This document shows, in pieces, positions 27,196-36,434 of a stretch of DNA of 64,000 bases. The DNA is from Palsa-1400 sp036501625 (GTDB lineage: Bacteria > Verrucomicrobiota > Verrucomicrobiia > Limisphaerales > Palsa-1400). The stretch spans positions 1-64,000 of the forward strand of contig DASXZY010000018.1 of assembly GCA_036501625.1 (NCBI GenBank), in the 5' to 3' direction. The notes below the pieces were generated by a model. The model did not search any database and had not been told where the DNA came from. It was given only the letters and a program-made list of their open reading frames with translations. How positions within the stretch are numbered: position 1 is the first letter of the stretch; the number at the start of each line of letters is the position of its first letter. Made by a program: the position numbers and the translations under genes.

Positions 27196-27849
27196 TCAGG
27201 ACAAGCACCGCCGGAAAGTTGCGACCCCTAAAACCGCCATCTCCAGCAAGAAAAACGTGCCGCCGACGTCGGGGACAGCCTGAGCAGGCTGCAAACCCAC
27301 GTTATCGAGGAGAGTATCATATTGGGGCTGGCCCAGGAAGGCCAAGGTGTTGTTTCCAGCGTTGAGAGTCAGCGCCAGCGACCGTGGCGTCCAGTCCGGG
27401 CCGCCCACGCCATTCGGAGTCGCCTCGATATTTCCGTTAAGCAAGACCTGGTAATTATAAGCGAATCCATAAGCGTCGTTGTCGAACCATGTCAGCGTAT
27501 AGAGTCCGGCCCTCGGTACATTAACCACTTGCGTCAGAGCGGCAGCGTAAAGGTCGGTGCCAATGTCGTCATACTGGATGCCGTCTTCGGCGGCAGGCCA
27601 CTCCAGGCCGGCAAACGAAAACGGGGCGGCGCCAGCAGGCACTTGGAAAATATCAGCGCCGCCGGTCCATCCGGTTGGCGAATTGAGTGGCGACGGAGCA
27701 ACGTAAACATAGACGCCAGCCCCAGGCTCAACGGGCGCTTCAAAACTGCCGTTTTGAATGAGATTGCGGGCCTCCGCTCCGGCCCCCGCCACAAGCCAAA
27801 CGGCAACCACAAGATTCGACAAGGCGCGGTTCATTTTCTGTGTAATCAT
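27196..27849 (-). CDS. secreted DUF642-like protein with VPDSG-CTERM-type sorting tail
   Basis: A 217-aa exported protein. After the signal (residues about 6-27) it starts NLIQNGSFEAPV, the usual opening of DUF642/carbohydrate-binding-like domains. The C-terminus has VPDVGGT, a hydrophobic helix FFLLEMAVLGVATF and RRCLS, matching the VPDSG-CTERM exosortase signal better than the protein at 10954-11535. Probably anchored or released by an exosortase located elsewhere; the binding partner may be a polysaccharide (inference). Confidence 0.85.
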   Translation of the reverse strand: MITQKMNRALSNLVVAVWLVAGAGAEARNLIQNGSFEAPVEPGAGVYVYVAPSPLNSPTGWTGGADIFQVPAGAAPFSFAGLEWPAAEDGIQYDDIGTDLYAAALTQVVNVPRAGLYTLTWFDNDAYGFAYNYQVLLNGNIEATPNGVGGPDWTPRSLALTLNAGNNTLAFLGQPQYDTLLDNVGLQPAQAVPDVGGTFFLLEMAVLGVATFRRCLS

Positions 27850-28192
27850 GATATTTAGAGTTGTGCAAGTCGTCAGCTAAAACAATGCCAACCCAGCCAA
27901 TCAAATCTCACCTTGGAATAAGCGCTTCCAAGTGCTTGGCGCGCAAGCCGGTGGCTTGACGAACAGCCATCACCAACAATCATCATTTTATATCATCGGC
28001 GGTTATAGTGTAAGCTAATCCGGCAGCCGCATCTCGAATAGAGGGATGGGGCACGTTGTAATATGTTTGAAATCAATATGTTATATTCAAAGCTGTAATC
28101 CGCCGAGATCTGTAATAGATTCCGACGGACGGAAAGGGTTGTTCGCAATTCCGCTCATCGTATATACGCAGCCTGCCCGGGCCAGACCGTCT
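27850..28192. other. 343-nt intergenic region with one dyad
   Basis: No gene is evident. An inverted repeat CTTGGAA (27912-27918), 7-nt spacer, TTCCAAG (27926-27932) lies about 65 nt upstream of the VPDSG-CTERM gene, and CAAGCC-GGT-GGCTTG follows about 10 nt later. They could end the hsp20-lon-LolA-TPR transcript or act as regulatory sites. The remainder is comparatively A/T-rich. Confidence 0.4.
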
Positions 28193-29410
28193 TCAGGATT
28201 GCGGATAGGGACCTCGTTTCAGGCCCAGGTCTTTTTCATACGCGCCCAGGGGCTTGGCGGCCGCGGAGGTCGTGACGGATTTCAGCTCGCCTTGCAGAGT
28301 GGCCAGGCGGGTCGTGGCGCGAGTCGCGGCGGCCGATTTCGGAAAGCGCTCGACGATCCGGCGCAGCGCGTTTTGAGCGGATGGCAGGTCGCTGCCGTGG
28401 CGAATGTGCAGGGTGGCAAGCAGTTCCAGCCAGTGCGCGGCTTGCTTGGGCGTGGCATTGCGGAGAGCGGCCAATTGTTCGAGTTGATCGACGGCCAAAT
28501 CCAGCCGGGCCAATTCCTCGGCATAAAGCAGGGCCAGCTTCTCGCGGGCCTCGGTGTCATTGGGATGTTTCTCCAATTGGCGGACATACTCGGCGGCCCG
28601 GCCGGCCGCGTCCGCTTCCGAAACTGGCTCGGCCAGCGCGGCTGGGCGCAGGCCTTTCTCGCGGGAGGGAACTTTGAAGACGGCGTGTTCGCGAAACTCG
28701 CGCGCTTCGGCGGCGCCCTCCAAATGGGCGATGCGCTGCTGGGCGGAAAGGGCAATAGGCGAGCCGGGAAACATCTCAATGAGCCGCTCAAACGAGCGCC
28801 GGGCGGCGGCGGCATCGCGTCCGAGATTCATTTGCCAATCGGCCAGCGCTTGCAGGGCGCCGGCGGCTTTGCCGGCGGGCAGGCCGGATTGATCCAACAG
28901 TTGATTGAGGGTTTCCGTGGCGGCGGGAAGATCATGCAAGTCTTCGGCCTGAATGGCGGCCAGCCTCATCATGCCCTCGGCGTCTCCGGGGAATTTTTCC
29001 AATTGCGCCCGCACCGCCGCGGCCGCTTCCTGGTAAAGGCCCTTGCGGCGATTAGCCTCGGCGATGAAATAAAACGGCTTTTCCTCGGCTTCACCGCCGC
29101 CGCCCTCGAAGGATTCGGTGATTGGCTTGAGGATGAGGCCGGTCAAACTGGGCAGCCAAATGAAGGCCAGCAAGACGGAGGGAAGAATGTAAAGAAGAGC
29201 ATATTTGATATCATGGAGCGACGCGATGGCGAAGTACATGAGAAAAAGGACAAGGCTGCAAGCCCATTTGATGATAAGGGTGCGCCGGTCCGCGCTGTTG
29301 CGCAGGCTGCGGTAACATAGAAAAGCCCCCACCACACCCAGAAACGCCACCCCGAACCATTTTTCGGATGGGCTGGACTCGGACCCGGCCGCAACCAGGG
29401 ACAGCATCAT
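28193..29410 (-). CDS. membrane-anchored TPR protein
   Basis: A 405-aa protein with three hydrophobic segments at the N-terminus (about 16-34, 48-66 and 68-95) followed by a soluble, alanine-rich helical region with tetratricopeptide-like repeats (for example YFIAEANRRKGLYQEAAAAV and YVRQLEKHPNDTEAREKLAL). No enzymatic motif. Probably a scaffold at the inner membrane. Its ATG overlaps the stop of the LolA-like gene (ATGA), so it is the last gene of the hsp20-lon operon. Confidence 0.8.
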   Translation of the reverse strand: MMLSLVAAGSESSPSEKWFGVAFLGVVGAFLCYRSLRNSADRRTLIIKWACSLVLFLMYFAIASLHDIKYALLYILPSVLLAFIWLPSLTGLILKPITESFEGGGGEAEEKPFYFIAEANRRKGLYQEAAAAVRAQLEKFPGDAEGMMRLAAIQAEDLHDLPAATETLNQLLDQSGLPAGKAAGALQALADWQMNLGRDAAAARRSFERLIEMFPGSPIALSAQQRIAHLEGAAEAREFREHAVFKVPSREKGLRPAALAEPVSEADAAGRAAEYVRQLEKHPNDTEAREKLALLYAEELARLDLAVDQLEQLAALRNATPKQAAHWLELLATLHIRHGSDLPSAQNALRRIVERFPKSAAATRATTRLATLQGELKSVTTSAAAKPLGAYEKDLGLKRGPYPQS

Positions 29411-30150
29411 TTGTCCCCAATATCAAATTGCAATTCAGTATGCGAGCGTTTTCTGTAGTCGCGAATATCCATGTTTTCCAGGCGCCAATGGCCGTGAACC
29501 CTTTTGAAACTGCTGCCGTGCAGGGAAAATTGTTTGACCTTGTGCCCCGCGGCATCGTAGGCGGCGGCCATGATCGGCGCATTGCTCTCCTTGTCAATAT
29601 ACGATTCAATCCGCGTGATGAATTTGGACGACGGCTCGCGGCTGTCGAGAACGTAGCATGGCTGGCCCAGGTACATCTGGCCTTTCAATTTAAGCTGCTC
29701 CGGCCAATGGGCGAAATCCAAGCCCAGGTCCGCCGCCGAAAAATCCGACCCGCCCAGCGGCGTGGCCTCGGCTTCCTCCGGCGAAAGCGGCGCGGTCGCG
29801 GGCAGCGAGGCGGATGGCGATGAGGCGCGCGCGAAAAGATATTTGTTGGGAGCGTTGGGGGTGTGAACAACAACCAGCCGCTCAGCGCCCGCATCGGCGG
29901 TGGCGGACGTGTCGTAATATGTTTCCCAGGAATCGCCGTGAACGGTAATGCCGCATACGACTGGCACCGTCCGGGCCGGCTGGCCCGAGGCCGTGATGAT
30001 GAGCTTGCCGTGGATGGTGTTGGTGTCTTCGGGAATGGAATTGCAGAGTTGCCCGGCCAGGGCCGGGCCGGTGGCTGGCTCCTGGGCGGCGGTCGCCTCC
30101 GCCAAGGCGAAGCTGCTGGCCAGGCCCAAAATGGCCAACGCGAGACGCAT
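29407..30150 (-). CDS. LolA-like outer-membrane lipoprotein-sorting family protein
   Basis: A 247-aa exported protein (signal MRLALAILGLASSFALAEA). The C-terminal half, with CYVLDSREPSSKFITRIES, IDKESNAPIMAAAYDAAGHK and NMDIRDYRKRSHTELQ, matches the LolA-like/outer membrane lipoprotein-sorting protein family, a lipid- or lipoprotein-binding half-barrel of the periplasm. The start overlaps the lon stop (TAATG). Its place behind hsp20 and lon suggests an envelope-stress role (inference). The frame is open upstream within lon, but that portion is a shadow. Confidence 0.82.
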   Translation of the reverse strand: MRLALAILGLASSFALAEATAAQEPATGPALAGQLCNSIPEDTNTIHGKLIITASGQPARTVPVVCGITVHGDSWETYYDTSATADAGAERLVVVHTPNAPNKYLFARASSPSASLPATAPLSPEEAEATPLGGSDFSAADLGLDFAHWPEQLKLKGQMYLGQPCYVLDSREPSSKFITRIESYIDKESNAPIMAAAYDAAGHKVKQFSLHGSSFKRVHGHWRLENMDIRDYRKRSHTELQFDIGDK

Positions 30151-32546
30151 TACTTGGATGACAGCGCGATGGGAAACATCTGGGCGATATTCTCCACGAA
30201 ATGCGCCTTCAATTTCCGCCGCGCTTCCGTCGGGACTTCCAGCCAGTCGTTGCGATTGGAGCCGGGCAGGATGAGATGTTTCAACCCGGAGCGCGCCGCC
30301 GCCAAAACTTTTTCCTTGATGCCGCCGACGCGCAGGACACGGCCGCGCAGGCTGATCTCGCCGGTCATGGCAATATCCGAGCGGACTTTGCGCTGCGTCA
30401 TCAACGAAGCCAGGGCCGCGACGATGGTCAGGCCGGCGCTGGGGCCGTCTTTGGGCGTCGCTCCGGCGGGCACGTGGACATGGATATCCCGCTTGTCGTA
30501 GTCGCTTAGGTCGATGTTCAAGGTCGCGGCGCGATTGCGCAGGAAGCTCAACGCCGTTTGCGCGCTTTCCTTCATGACCTCCCCCAGCGAGCCGGTCAGG
30601 ATCAAACCGCCTTTGCCCGGCATCCGGGTGGCTTCGACAAAAAGAATTTCCCCGCCAACGGGCGTCCAAGCCAGGCCGATGGCAATGCCGTATTCGTCAA
30701 TGCGTTCGGCGGTCTCCGAGGTGTATTGGGCCGGGCCGAGATAATCAGACAGCATGGCCGGGGTGATTACCAGCGGCAGGCGCGAATGGCGGCCGACAAT
30801 TTTGCGGGCGGCCTTGCGGGTCAGGGCGGCGATTTCCCGCTCAAGCTGGCGAACGCCGGCTTCGCGCGTGTAATCCTGGATAAGCTGGCGAAAGGTAGCT
30901 TCCGGAAAGCGCACCAGCTTGTTCTTCAAGCCGTGCTCTTCCAATTGGCGGGGCGCCAAATGCCGCCGCGCGATCTCCACTTTTTCCGCCGCCGTGTAAC
31001 TGGGCAGTTCAATGACTTCCAGGCGGTCGCGCAACGCGGGATGGATGGGGTCCAGCCAGTTGGCCGTTGTCAAAAATAAAACTCGCGACAAATCGTACGG
31101 GATGTCCAGGTAATGGTCCACGAATGTGCTGTTTTGCGAGGGATCCAGCACCTCCAGCAACGCGGAGGCAGGGTCGCCCCGGAAATCCGATCCGACCTTG
31201 TCCAATTCATCCAGCAGAATGACCGGGTTGCTGGATTCGACCCGGCGCAAACTTTGAATGATGCGGCCCGGTAGTGCGCCAACATAGGTGCGGCGATGGC
31301 CGCGGATTTCGGCTTCATCGCGCATGCCGCCCAGTGAGATGCGGGCGAACTTGCGGCCCAAGGCCTCGGCCACGCTTTTGCCCAGCGAGGTTTTGCCGAC
31401 GCCGGGCGGGCCGACCAGGCAGAGGATCGGGCCTTTAAGCTGCTGCTTGAGTTTGATGACGGCCAAAAACTCCAAAAGGCGGTCTTTGACTTTGCGCAGG
31501 CCGAAATGCTGTTCATCCAGCAACCGGCTGGCGCCGGCCAGGTCCAGCTTATCCACCGTAAATTTTGACCACGGCAGCGTGATGAGCCAATCCAGATAAT
31601 TGCGCGTCATCGTGTACTCGGCCACCGCGGGCGGCATTTGCTGCAGGCGTTCCAATTCCTTGAGGGCGATTTTCTTCGGCTCCTCCGGCAGGTTGTTTTG
31701 CTCGATCTGTTCGCGCAAATCCTTGGCCTCGGCCGTGCCGGGATCGACTTCTCCCAATTCGCGCTGGATGGCGCGGATTTGCTCGCGCAGGAAGAAATCG
31801 CGCTGGTTCTTGGACATCGAGGTGACGACCTCGTTCTGGATTTTGGAGCCGAGCTTGACGACTTCGAGTTCGCGGCTCAAAAGGGGCAGCAAGCGCGTCA
31901 GGCGGTCTTTGACGCCCGGCGTTTCCAGCAGGCGCTGGCGCTCTTCCAGGCTGAGATTCAAATTGGCCGCGATAAGGTCCGCCAGCTTGGCCGGCTCCTC
32001 GGTGTTCAAGGCGGCGATTTTGACCTGCTCGGCCAAGGTGGGGGAGAGTTTGATGATCTCTTGAAATTCGCGCTCGGCCGTCCGCGTCAGTGCTGTCAAT
32101 TCTAAAGACTCGTCGGCCACGTCCTTGAGCTTCTCGATGTGGGCAATCAGGTAGGGCGTTTGCGCGGTGTAATCCAGGACGCGAAAGCGGCGCAATCCTT
32201 CCACGGCCACGCGCACGGTGCCATCGGGAAACTTGAGCATCTTGAGCACGCGCCCGGCGCAGCCAAAGGGGTAGAGGTCTCCCGGAACCGGGTTTTCAAT
32301 TTCCGGCGTGCGTTGCAAAACAAGTCCCAGAAAACGGTCGCCGGCCACGACGTCATCAATGAGGCGGATGCTCTGGGCCGTCTCGACCAGCAGATGAGTG
32401 ACGGTGCCCGGGAAAATAACAATGTCCGACAAGCCCAGGATCGGAAGCGATTCCGGGAGGGACTTGGACCAAATCTTGGTGCCCGAGGGGTCCGGGGCGC
32501 TGCCGGCGCCAAGAATGTTGATAAATTCAGTTTCCGGTGTCGTCAT
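30150..32546 (-). CDS. lon: ATP-dependent Lon protease
   Basis: A 798-aa LonA-type protease of usual length: N-terminal substrate-binding domain, helical linker, AAA+ module with Walker A GPPGVGKTSLGKS (about 377-389) and Walker B VILLDELDKVG, and the C-terminal protease domain with the catalytic Ser in KDGPSAGLTI (about 703) and Lys about 43 residues later in GGIKEKVLAA. It degrades misfolded and regulatory proteins in the cytoplasm. It starts 12 nt after hsp20 and overlaps the LolA-like gene. Confidence 0.97.
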   Translation of the reverse strand: MTTPETEFINILGAGSAPDPSGTKIWSKSLPESLPILGLSDIVIFPGTVTHLLVETAQSIRLIDDVVAGDRFLGLVLQRTPEIENPVPGDLYPFGCAGRVLKMLKFPDGTVRVAVEGLRRFRVLDYTAQTPYLIAHIEKLKDVADESLELTALTRTAEREFQEIIKLSPTLAEQVKIAALNTEEPAKLADLIAANLNLSLEERQRLLETPGVKDRLTRLLPLLSRELEVVKLGSKIQNEVVTSMSKNQRDFFLREQIRAIQRELGEVDPGTAEAKDLREQIEQNNLPEEPKKIALKELERLQQMPPAVAEYTMTRNYLDWLITLPWSKFTVDKLDLAGASRLLDEQHFGLRKVKDRLLEFLAVIKLKQQLKGPILCLVGPPGVGKTSLGKSVAEALGRKFARISLGGMRDEAEIRGHRRTYVGALPGRIIQSLRRVESSNPVILLDELDKVGSDFRGDPASALLEVLDPSQNSTFVDHYLDIPYDLSRVLFLTTANWLDPIHPALRDRLEVIELPSYTAAEKVEIARRHLAPRQLEEHGLKNKLVRFPEATFRQLIQDYTREAGVRQLEREIAALTRKAARKIVGRHSRLPLVITPAMLSDYLGPAQYTSETAERIDEYGIAIGLAWTPVGGEILFVEATRMPGKGGLILTGSLGEVMKESAQTALSFLRNRAATLNIDLSDYDKRDIHVHVPAGATPKDGPSAGLTIVAALASLMTQRKVRSDIAMTGEISLRGRVLRVGGIKEKVLAAARSGLKHLILPGSNRNDWLEVPTEARRKLKAHFVENIAQMFPIALSSK

Positions 32547-32558
32547 GCGCTGCGCCGC

Positions 32559-32930
32559 TCATTGGCGCGATGAGACAAAGGGAAAATCGACGCGCAGAAA
32601 GCCGTTTTGGTAGGCCGCCTTGCCGCGCGAGACATCGCAATCTTCGGGAAGATCAATAATGGTTTCAAAAGCGCCATAGTCGATTTCCATCACTTGGAAT
32701 TTGCATTGGGCCGCGCGGCAGCCGTCGGGCCGCTGGCCGCTGATGCGAAGGCTGTTGCCTTCCACGGTCAATTCCAGGTTTTCCCGTTGCATGCCAGCCA
32801 GCTCGACTTTTATGACCAGGCCGGTATCGCAGAGATAGACATCGGTGTTGGGGGACCAGTGAGCTTCGTGGTGGCTTGTTTTAGCCAGGCTTTGCTTGGC
32901 AAAATGCACGGTGGAACTTATTTTATACAT
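32559..32930 (-). CDS. Hsp20/alpha-crystallin family small heat-shock protein
   Basis: A 123-aa chaperone with an alpha-crystallin domain (about 30-118): WSPNTDVYLCDTGLVIKVEL, then GMQRENLELTVEGNSLRISG and AAYQNGFLRVDFP, the last replacing the usual A-x-x-x-n-G-v-L motif. The N-terminal arm is short and the C-terminal I-x-I motif is absent. Small heat-shock proteins hold unfolded proteins for refolding or, here, perhaps for Lon, encoded 12 nt downstream. A sigma-70-type promoter lies 11 nt upstream. Confidence 0.92.
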   Translation of the reverse strand: MYKISSTVHFAKQSLAKTSHHEAHWSPNTDVYLCDTGLVIKVELAGMQRENLELTVEGNSLRISGQRPDGCRAAQCKFQVMEIDYGAFETIIDLPEDCDVSRGKAAYQNGFLRVDFPFVSSRQ

Positions 32931-32941
32931 GGCACAGGGGA

Positions 32942-32970
32942 AGTGTAGTTAATGGTGATGGATCAAGCAA
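32942..32970 (-). promoter_or_regulatory. sigma-70-type promoter of the hsp20-lon operon
   Basis: TTGCTT (32965-32970) and TACACT (32942-32947) on the minus strand are spaced 17 nt; the hsp20 ATG begins 11 nt beyond the -10 box, giving a very short leader. No CIRCE inverted repeat is visible. Confidence 0.5.
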
Positions 32971-33000
32971 GGACATGTGCGTGAGGTGCTGAGGTGCGTG

Positions 33001-33207
33001 TTAGTTCTGTTTGACAATTATTTTCGCGCGCCCGGTCTTGCGCGCGCTGAAAACAATGGAGGTTCTTGCTCCCGCGGCGTGGGAATTTGAACAACCGCAA
33101 TGAGTGTCGCGCTGGAAACTGAACTTGCGCCGGCGTAATTTAGCTTTCAGAAATAGGCCCGCCGTAGCCGCGACGACACTCAAGGCCGCAATTTTCTGCC
33201 AATCCAT
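33001..33207 (-). CDS. small membrane protein with a CGC motif
   Basis: A 68-aa protein: a single N-terminal transmembrane helix (about 4-22, KIAALSVVAATAGLFLKAKL), a basic stretch RRRKFSFQRD, then THCGCS and a C-terminal beta-rich tail ending IVKQN. The two cysteines could bind metal or form a redox pair. It resembles uncharacterised short verrucomicrobial proteins I recall, but no function is known. A promoter-like pair of boxes ends 7 nt before the ATG. Confidence 0.6.
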   Translation of the reverse strand: MDWQKIAALSVVAATAGLFLKAKLRRRKFSFQRDTHCGCSNSHAAGARTSIVFSARKTGRAKIIVKQN

Positions 33208-33214
33208 AGTTGCT

Positions 33215-33242
33215 AAGATACCTCTTTGTGAACTTCGCGCAA
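33215..33242 (-). promoter_or_regulatory. promoter candidate giving a leaderless message
   Basis: TTGCGC (33237-33242) and TATCTT (33215-33220) are spaced 16 nt on the minus strand and the ATG of the small membrane protein starts 7 nt after the -10 box, so transcription would begin at or next to the start codon. Confidence 0.4.
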
Positions 33243-33381
33243 CTGGATGTTTTTTTGATTCTAATTTTTCCCCGGCTGGCGCCCCATTGCGGAAGCGTTC
33301 TGCGACGACGATCTGATCACGGCAGGCGGCTCCGCCACCTTCTTGAGTTTGGAAATTCCGAATGCTGCAACGCGGCTCAAA

Positions 33382-33939
33382 TCATTGGCCGGGCCGGCTG
33401 GCGAGGGTGGGATTTGGATTGGCGACGACGACTGTCAAGCGCATCAGCTTCAAATCCGCGGCGTTCAAATTGGTGCCGAGGAGGGTGATTCTTTCATCGG
33501 CGTTGGGGGCCAGGGCGGTTCCAGTTTTGGAGGCCGTGCCCACTTTAAATCCTTTGGCATCGCAGACAGCCACTTCAATGATCGGCGTAATTTCCTTCGG
33601 GCCGGTATTTGTCACATAAATTGTTCCCCTGACGCCGCTGATGGTCCCAATCAGCGCCAATTTGGATGCGGCCAGGCCGTCATCGATTTTGGCGGAAATG
33701 ACGGCAGGCTTCGCTGGTTGCGCGGCGGCGATGTGCGGGCGCGCGGCGGGAACTGCGGCGGGCTGGCTCGGATCATCGACCAAGCCGGGATTGCGATTGA
33801 CGCTGGTCGGGGCCAGGCGCTTGTTGGGGTCTTTGAGGATGGGATGAAGTATCTGCATCGGCGATGTGCCGACCTGAGCCTTGGCCGCAATGGCGCAAGC
33901 CAGGGCGACCGTTAAAACCGCCATGAAAGGCATTCGCAT
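33382..33939 (-). CDS. secreted protein of unknown function
   Basis: A 185-aa exported protein (signal MRMPFMAVLTVALACAIAAKA). A low-complexity Pro/Ala segment (about 55-78) precedes a C-terminal domain of about 100 residues with the pattern GVRGTIYVTNTGPKEITPI, which looks like a beta-sandwich of the FxLYD/DUF type. No active-site motif was recognised. It is divergent from the GH3 gene. Confidence 0.65.
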   Translation of the reverse strand: MRMPFMAVLTVALACAIAAKAQVGTSPMQILHPILKDPNKRLAPTSVNRNPGLVDDPSQPAAVPAARPHIAAAQPAKPAVISAKIDDGLAASKLALIGTISGVRGTIYVTNTGPKEITPIIEVAVCDAKGFKVGTASKTGTALAPNADERITLLGTNLNAADLKLMRLTVVVANPNPTLASRPGQ

Positions 33940-34036
33940 AGTCCTCGCTTTCGTTTGATTTCAACTAGCATAGGCCAGCTCCCGCAAACCGCCAAGAGCA
34001 AATTCCGCGGCCGCCGCGCCAGGCGCAACTGGCAAA

Positions 34037-34059
34037 CTGTCATAGGACAGTGTGACACT
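34037..34059. promoter_or_regulatory. two overlapping palindromes in the divergent region before the GH3 gene
   Basis: CTGTC-ATAG-GACAG (34037-34050) overlaps AGTGT-G-ACACT (34049-34059), both perfect, about 75 nt before the GH3 start. The symmetry suggests a repressor or activator site shared by the divergent genes; not confirmed. Confidence 0.3.
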
Positions 34060-34131
34060 TCAGCGGATTCCGGCATTTCCAGTTTCACGCTTCCAAAATT
34101 TCATTTCTCTCTCCGGCCTCGGTTGGATAGA

Positions 34132-36345
34132 ATGGCCGCCATGCACCTTTTCTCGAATGGTTTGCGTGCCGCGGCGGCTTCAGCAATTGCAATTTTGGCG
34201 GCGCTGTTGTGCGGCGGCGCCGCGCGGGCGCAGGAAAGCAAGCCCCTCTACCTCGATACAAGCAAATCCTTCGAGGCGCGCACGCGTGATCTGATTTCCC
34301 GCCTGACCCTTGAGGAAAAAGCCACCCTCCTCGACCACGAAGGCCCTGAGGTGGAACGCTTCTCCATTAAGTCCGACAAATGGAACCAATGCCTTCACGG
34401 CGTTTGCTGGGACCGCCCCACCACCATGTTCCCAGTTTCAATCGCCATTGCGGCAACCTGGGATCCCACGCGGGTGCATGAAGTTGCCAGCGTCATTTCC
34501 GATGAAGCGCGCGCGATTTATAATCTTTGGCATCAGCAACCGGATGTCTCCGCGCAGCACAAAGGGCTGATTTACCGCGCTCCCGTCATCAATATCAGCC
34601 GCAATCCTTACTGGGGCCGCATCGACGAATGTTATGGCGAAGACCCGTTTCTCACGAGCAGCATTGGCGTGGCCTATGTTCGCGGATTGCAGGGAGATGA
34701 CCCGAAATACCTGAAATTGGCCGCCACGCTGAAACATTACGCCGTCAACAACGTCGAGAAAGACCGCCAGCAGCTTTCCGCCAAGGTCAGCGAACGGATG
34801 CTCTATGAGTATTGGCTGCCGCATTTCCGCGCGTGCGTCGTCGAAGGGCACGCCCAATCGATCATGGCCTCCTACAATGCCATCAACGGCGTGCCCAACA
34901 ACATCAATCACTTGTTATTGACAGACATTCTCAAGCATCAATGGGGGTTCGAGGGTTTCGTGGTGTCGGACCTCGGCGGCGTCAATACAATGGTGAACGG
35001 CCACATGAAAGGGCGGACGAGTTACGAGGACGCGGTCGCCGAATCGCTCAAGGCTGGGTGCGATTTTTCCGACCAGGAATTCAGGAAATACATTCCGGCC
35101 GCCGTGCGCCAGGGCCTCCTTCCCGAAGAGCGGCTGGACGACGCGGTCTATCGCCTGCTGCGCGTGCGCATGCGCCTCGGAGAATTCGACCCGCAGTCCA
35201 TGGTTCCTTTCAGCCGCATTTCGCCCGAAGTCATTTGCAGCCCCGAACATCGCGCGCTGGCGCTGAACATGGCCCGCGAGTCTATCGTGCTGCTGAAAAA
35301 TCAGGGCCAATTGCTCCCCCTCGACAAAACCAAATTGAAGCGCCTCGCCATCATTGGCCCGCACGCCGATTTGTTCACGCCGGGCGCCTACAGCGGAAAG
35401 GCCGAACGGCCTGTCAATCCGCTGCAAGGTTTCAAGAATCGCGCCGCGCCCGGCACGGAAATCCTTTACGCCAAAGGCTGCGACATCGCCCCGCGGTCAA
35501 GCAGAAGAAGCGGCCCTCCGCCGGATGAAACAGCGCTGATCAAGGCCGCCGCCGACGCCGCCCGCCAGGCCGACGCGGCCATCGTTCTGATCGGCACGAC
35601 CGAAGCCATTGAGACGGAGGGAAGAGACCGCGCGACGCTCGCGTTGCCGGGCCGCCAGGAAGAGTTGATCGAAGCGGTGCGCGCCGCCAATCCGAAGACC
35701 GTCGCCGTCTTGATGAACGCGGGGCCGCTGGCCGTTCCCTGGATCAAAGAGCACGTGCCCGCCATCCTCGAAGCGTGGTGGGATGGCGTTGAGGGCGGCG
35801 ATGCCATCGCGGACGTAGTCTTCGGCGATTACAATCCGGCGGGCCGCCTGCCGCTGACGGTTTACGCGTCGGACAGCCAGGTGCCGCCGCAGAATGAATA
35901 CGATATTACAAAAGGATTCACCTACATGTATGTCAAAGGCCAGCCGCTGTTCGCATTTGGCCGGGGATTGAGCTATACAAAATTCAAATACGGAAAGCTG
36001 AAACTATCCGCCCGCCGCATCACCTCGCACGACGAAATCACTGCGGCCATCGACATCACCAATACCGGCAAGCGCGAGGGGGATGAAGTCGTCCAGCTTT
36101 ACATCCATGAGGTCAAGCCCGCCTTGACGCGCCCCGCCGAAGAACTGCGCGGATTTGAGAGAATCCATCTCGCGCCCGGCGAAACGCGAAAAGTCACGCT
36201 CACCGTGCCAGGCGAAAAACTGGCGTTCTACGACGAAAGCATTCACGCTTTCCGCGTCAACCCCGGCCCATTTGAAATCCGCGTCGGGGCCGCCTCCGAC
36301 GACATCCGCGCCAAAGACGAATTTCAGGTGGCAGGGAATTTTTGA
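34132..36345 (+). CDS. secreted glycoside hydrolase family 3 (beta-glucosidase/xylosidase)
   Basis: A 737-aa exported enzyme (signal about residues 4-36 ending AARAQ). It has the GH3 TIM-barrel, the nucleophile Asp280 in GFVVSDLGGV, the (alpha/beta)6 sandwich from about 400 (ESIVLLKNQGQLLPLD), and a C-terminal fibronectin III-like domain (GDEVVQLYIHEVKPALTRP). The barrel pattern (LHGVCWDRPTTMFPVSIAIAATWD) resembles beta-xylosidase/alpha-arabinosidase members. Two ATGs, 34132 and 34141, are possible starts; the frame upstream is not signal-like. Confidence 0.93.
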   Translation: MAAMHLFSNGLRAAAASAIAILAALLCGGAARAQESKPLYLDTSKSFEARTRDLISRLTLEEKATLLDHEGPEVERFSIKSDKWNQCLHGVCWDRPTTMFPVSIAIAATWDPTRVHEVASVISDEARAIYNLWHQQPDVSAQHKGLIYRAPVINISRNPYWGRIDECYGEDPFLTSSIGVAYVRGLQGDDPKYLKLAATLKHYAVNNVEKDRQQLSAKVSERMLYEYWLPHFRACVVEGHAQSIMASYNAINGVPNNINHLLLTDILKHQWGFEGFVVSDLGGVNTMVNGHMKGRTSYEDAVAESLKAGCDFSDQEFRKYIPAAVRQGLLPEERLDDAVYRLLRVRMRLGEFDPQSMVPFSRISPEVICSPEHRALALNMARESIVLLKNQGQLLPLDKTKLKRLAIIGPHADLFTPGAYSGKAERPVNPLQGFKNRAAPGTEILYAKGCDIAPRSSRRSGPPPDETALIKAAADAARQADAAIVLIGTTEAIETEGRDRATLALPGRQEELIEAVRAANPKTVAVLMNAGPLAVPWIKEHVPAILEAWWDGVEGGDAIADVVFGDYNPAGRLPLTVYASDSQVPPQNEYDITKGFTYMYVKGQPLFAFGRGLSYTKFKYGKLKLSARRITSHDEITAAIDITNTGKREGDEVVQLYIHEVKPALTRPAEELRGFERIHLAPGETRKVTLTVPGEKLAFYDESIHAFRVNPGPFEIRVGAASDDIRAKDEFQVAGNF

Positions 36346-36367
36346 TCAGGCATGTTGGGCATGACAC

Positions 36368-36387
36368 TTATCGCATGTTTGCGATAA
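36368..36387. terminator. hairpin between convergent GH3 and serine hydrolase genes
   Basis: TTATCGCA-TGTT-TGCGATAA is a perfect 8-bp stem with a 4-nt loop. It sits between two convergent genes; a T5 tract occurs only 23 nt further on, so termination is likely but not strongly supported. Confidence 0.5.
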
Positions 36388-36434
36388 CTATCAAAGCATG
36401 TTTTTCTTGAGTTCTGAAAGCAGTGGACAAGGCA

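Noticed and set aside
32931..33000. CIRCE or other HrcA-type operator before hsp20
   Set aside because: No TTAGCACTC/GAGTGCTAA pairing; only a sigma-70-like promoter is visible.
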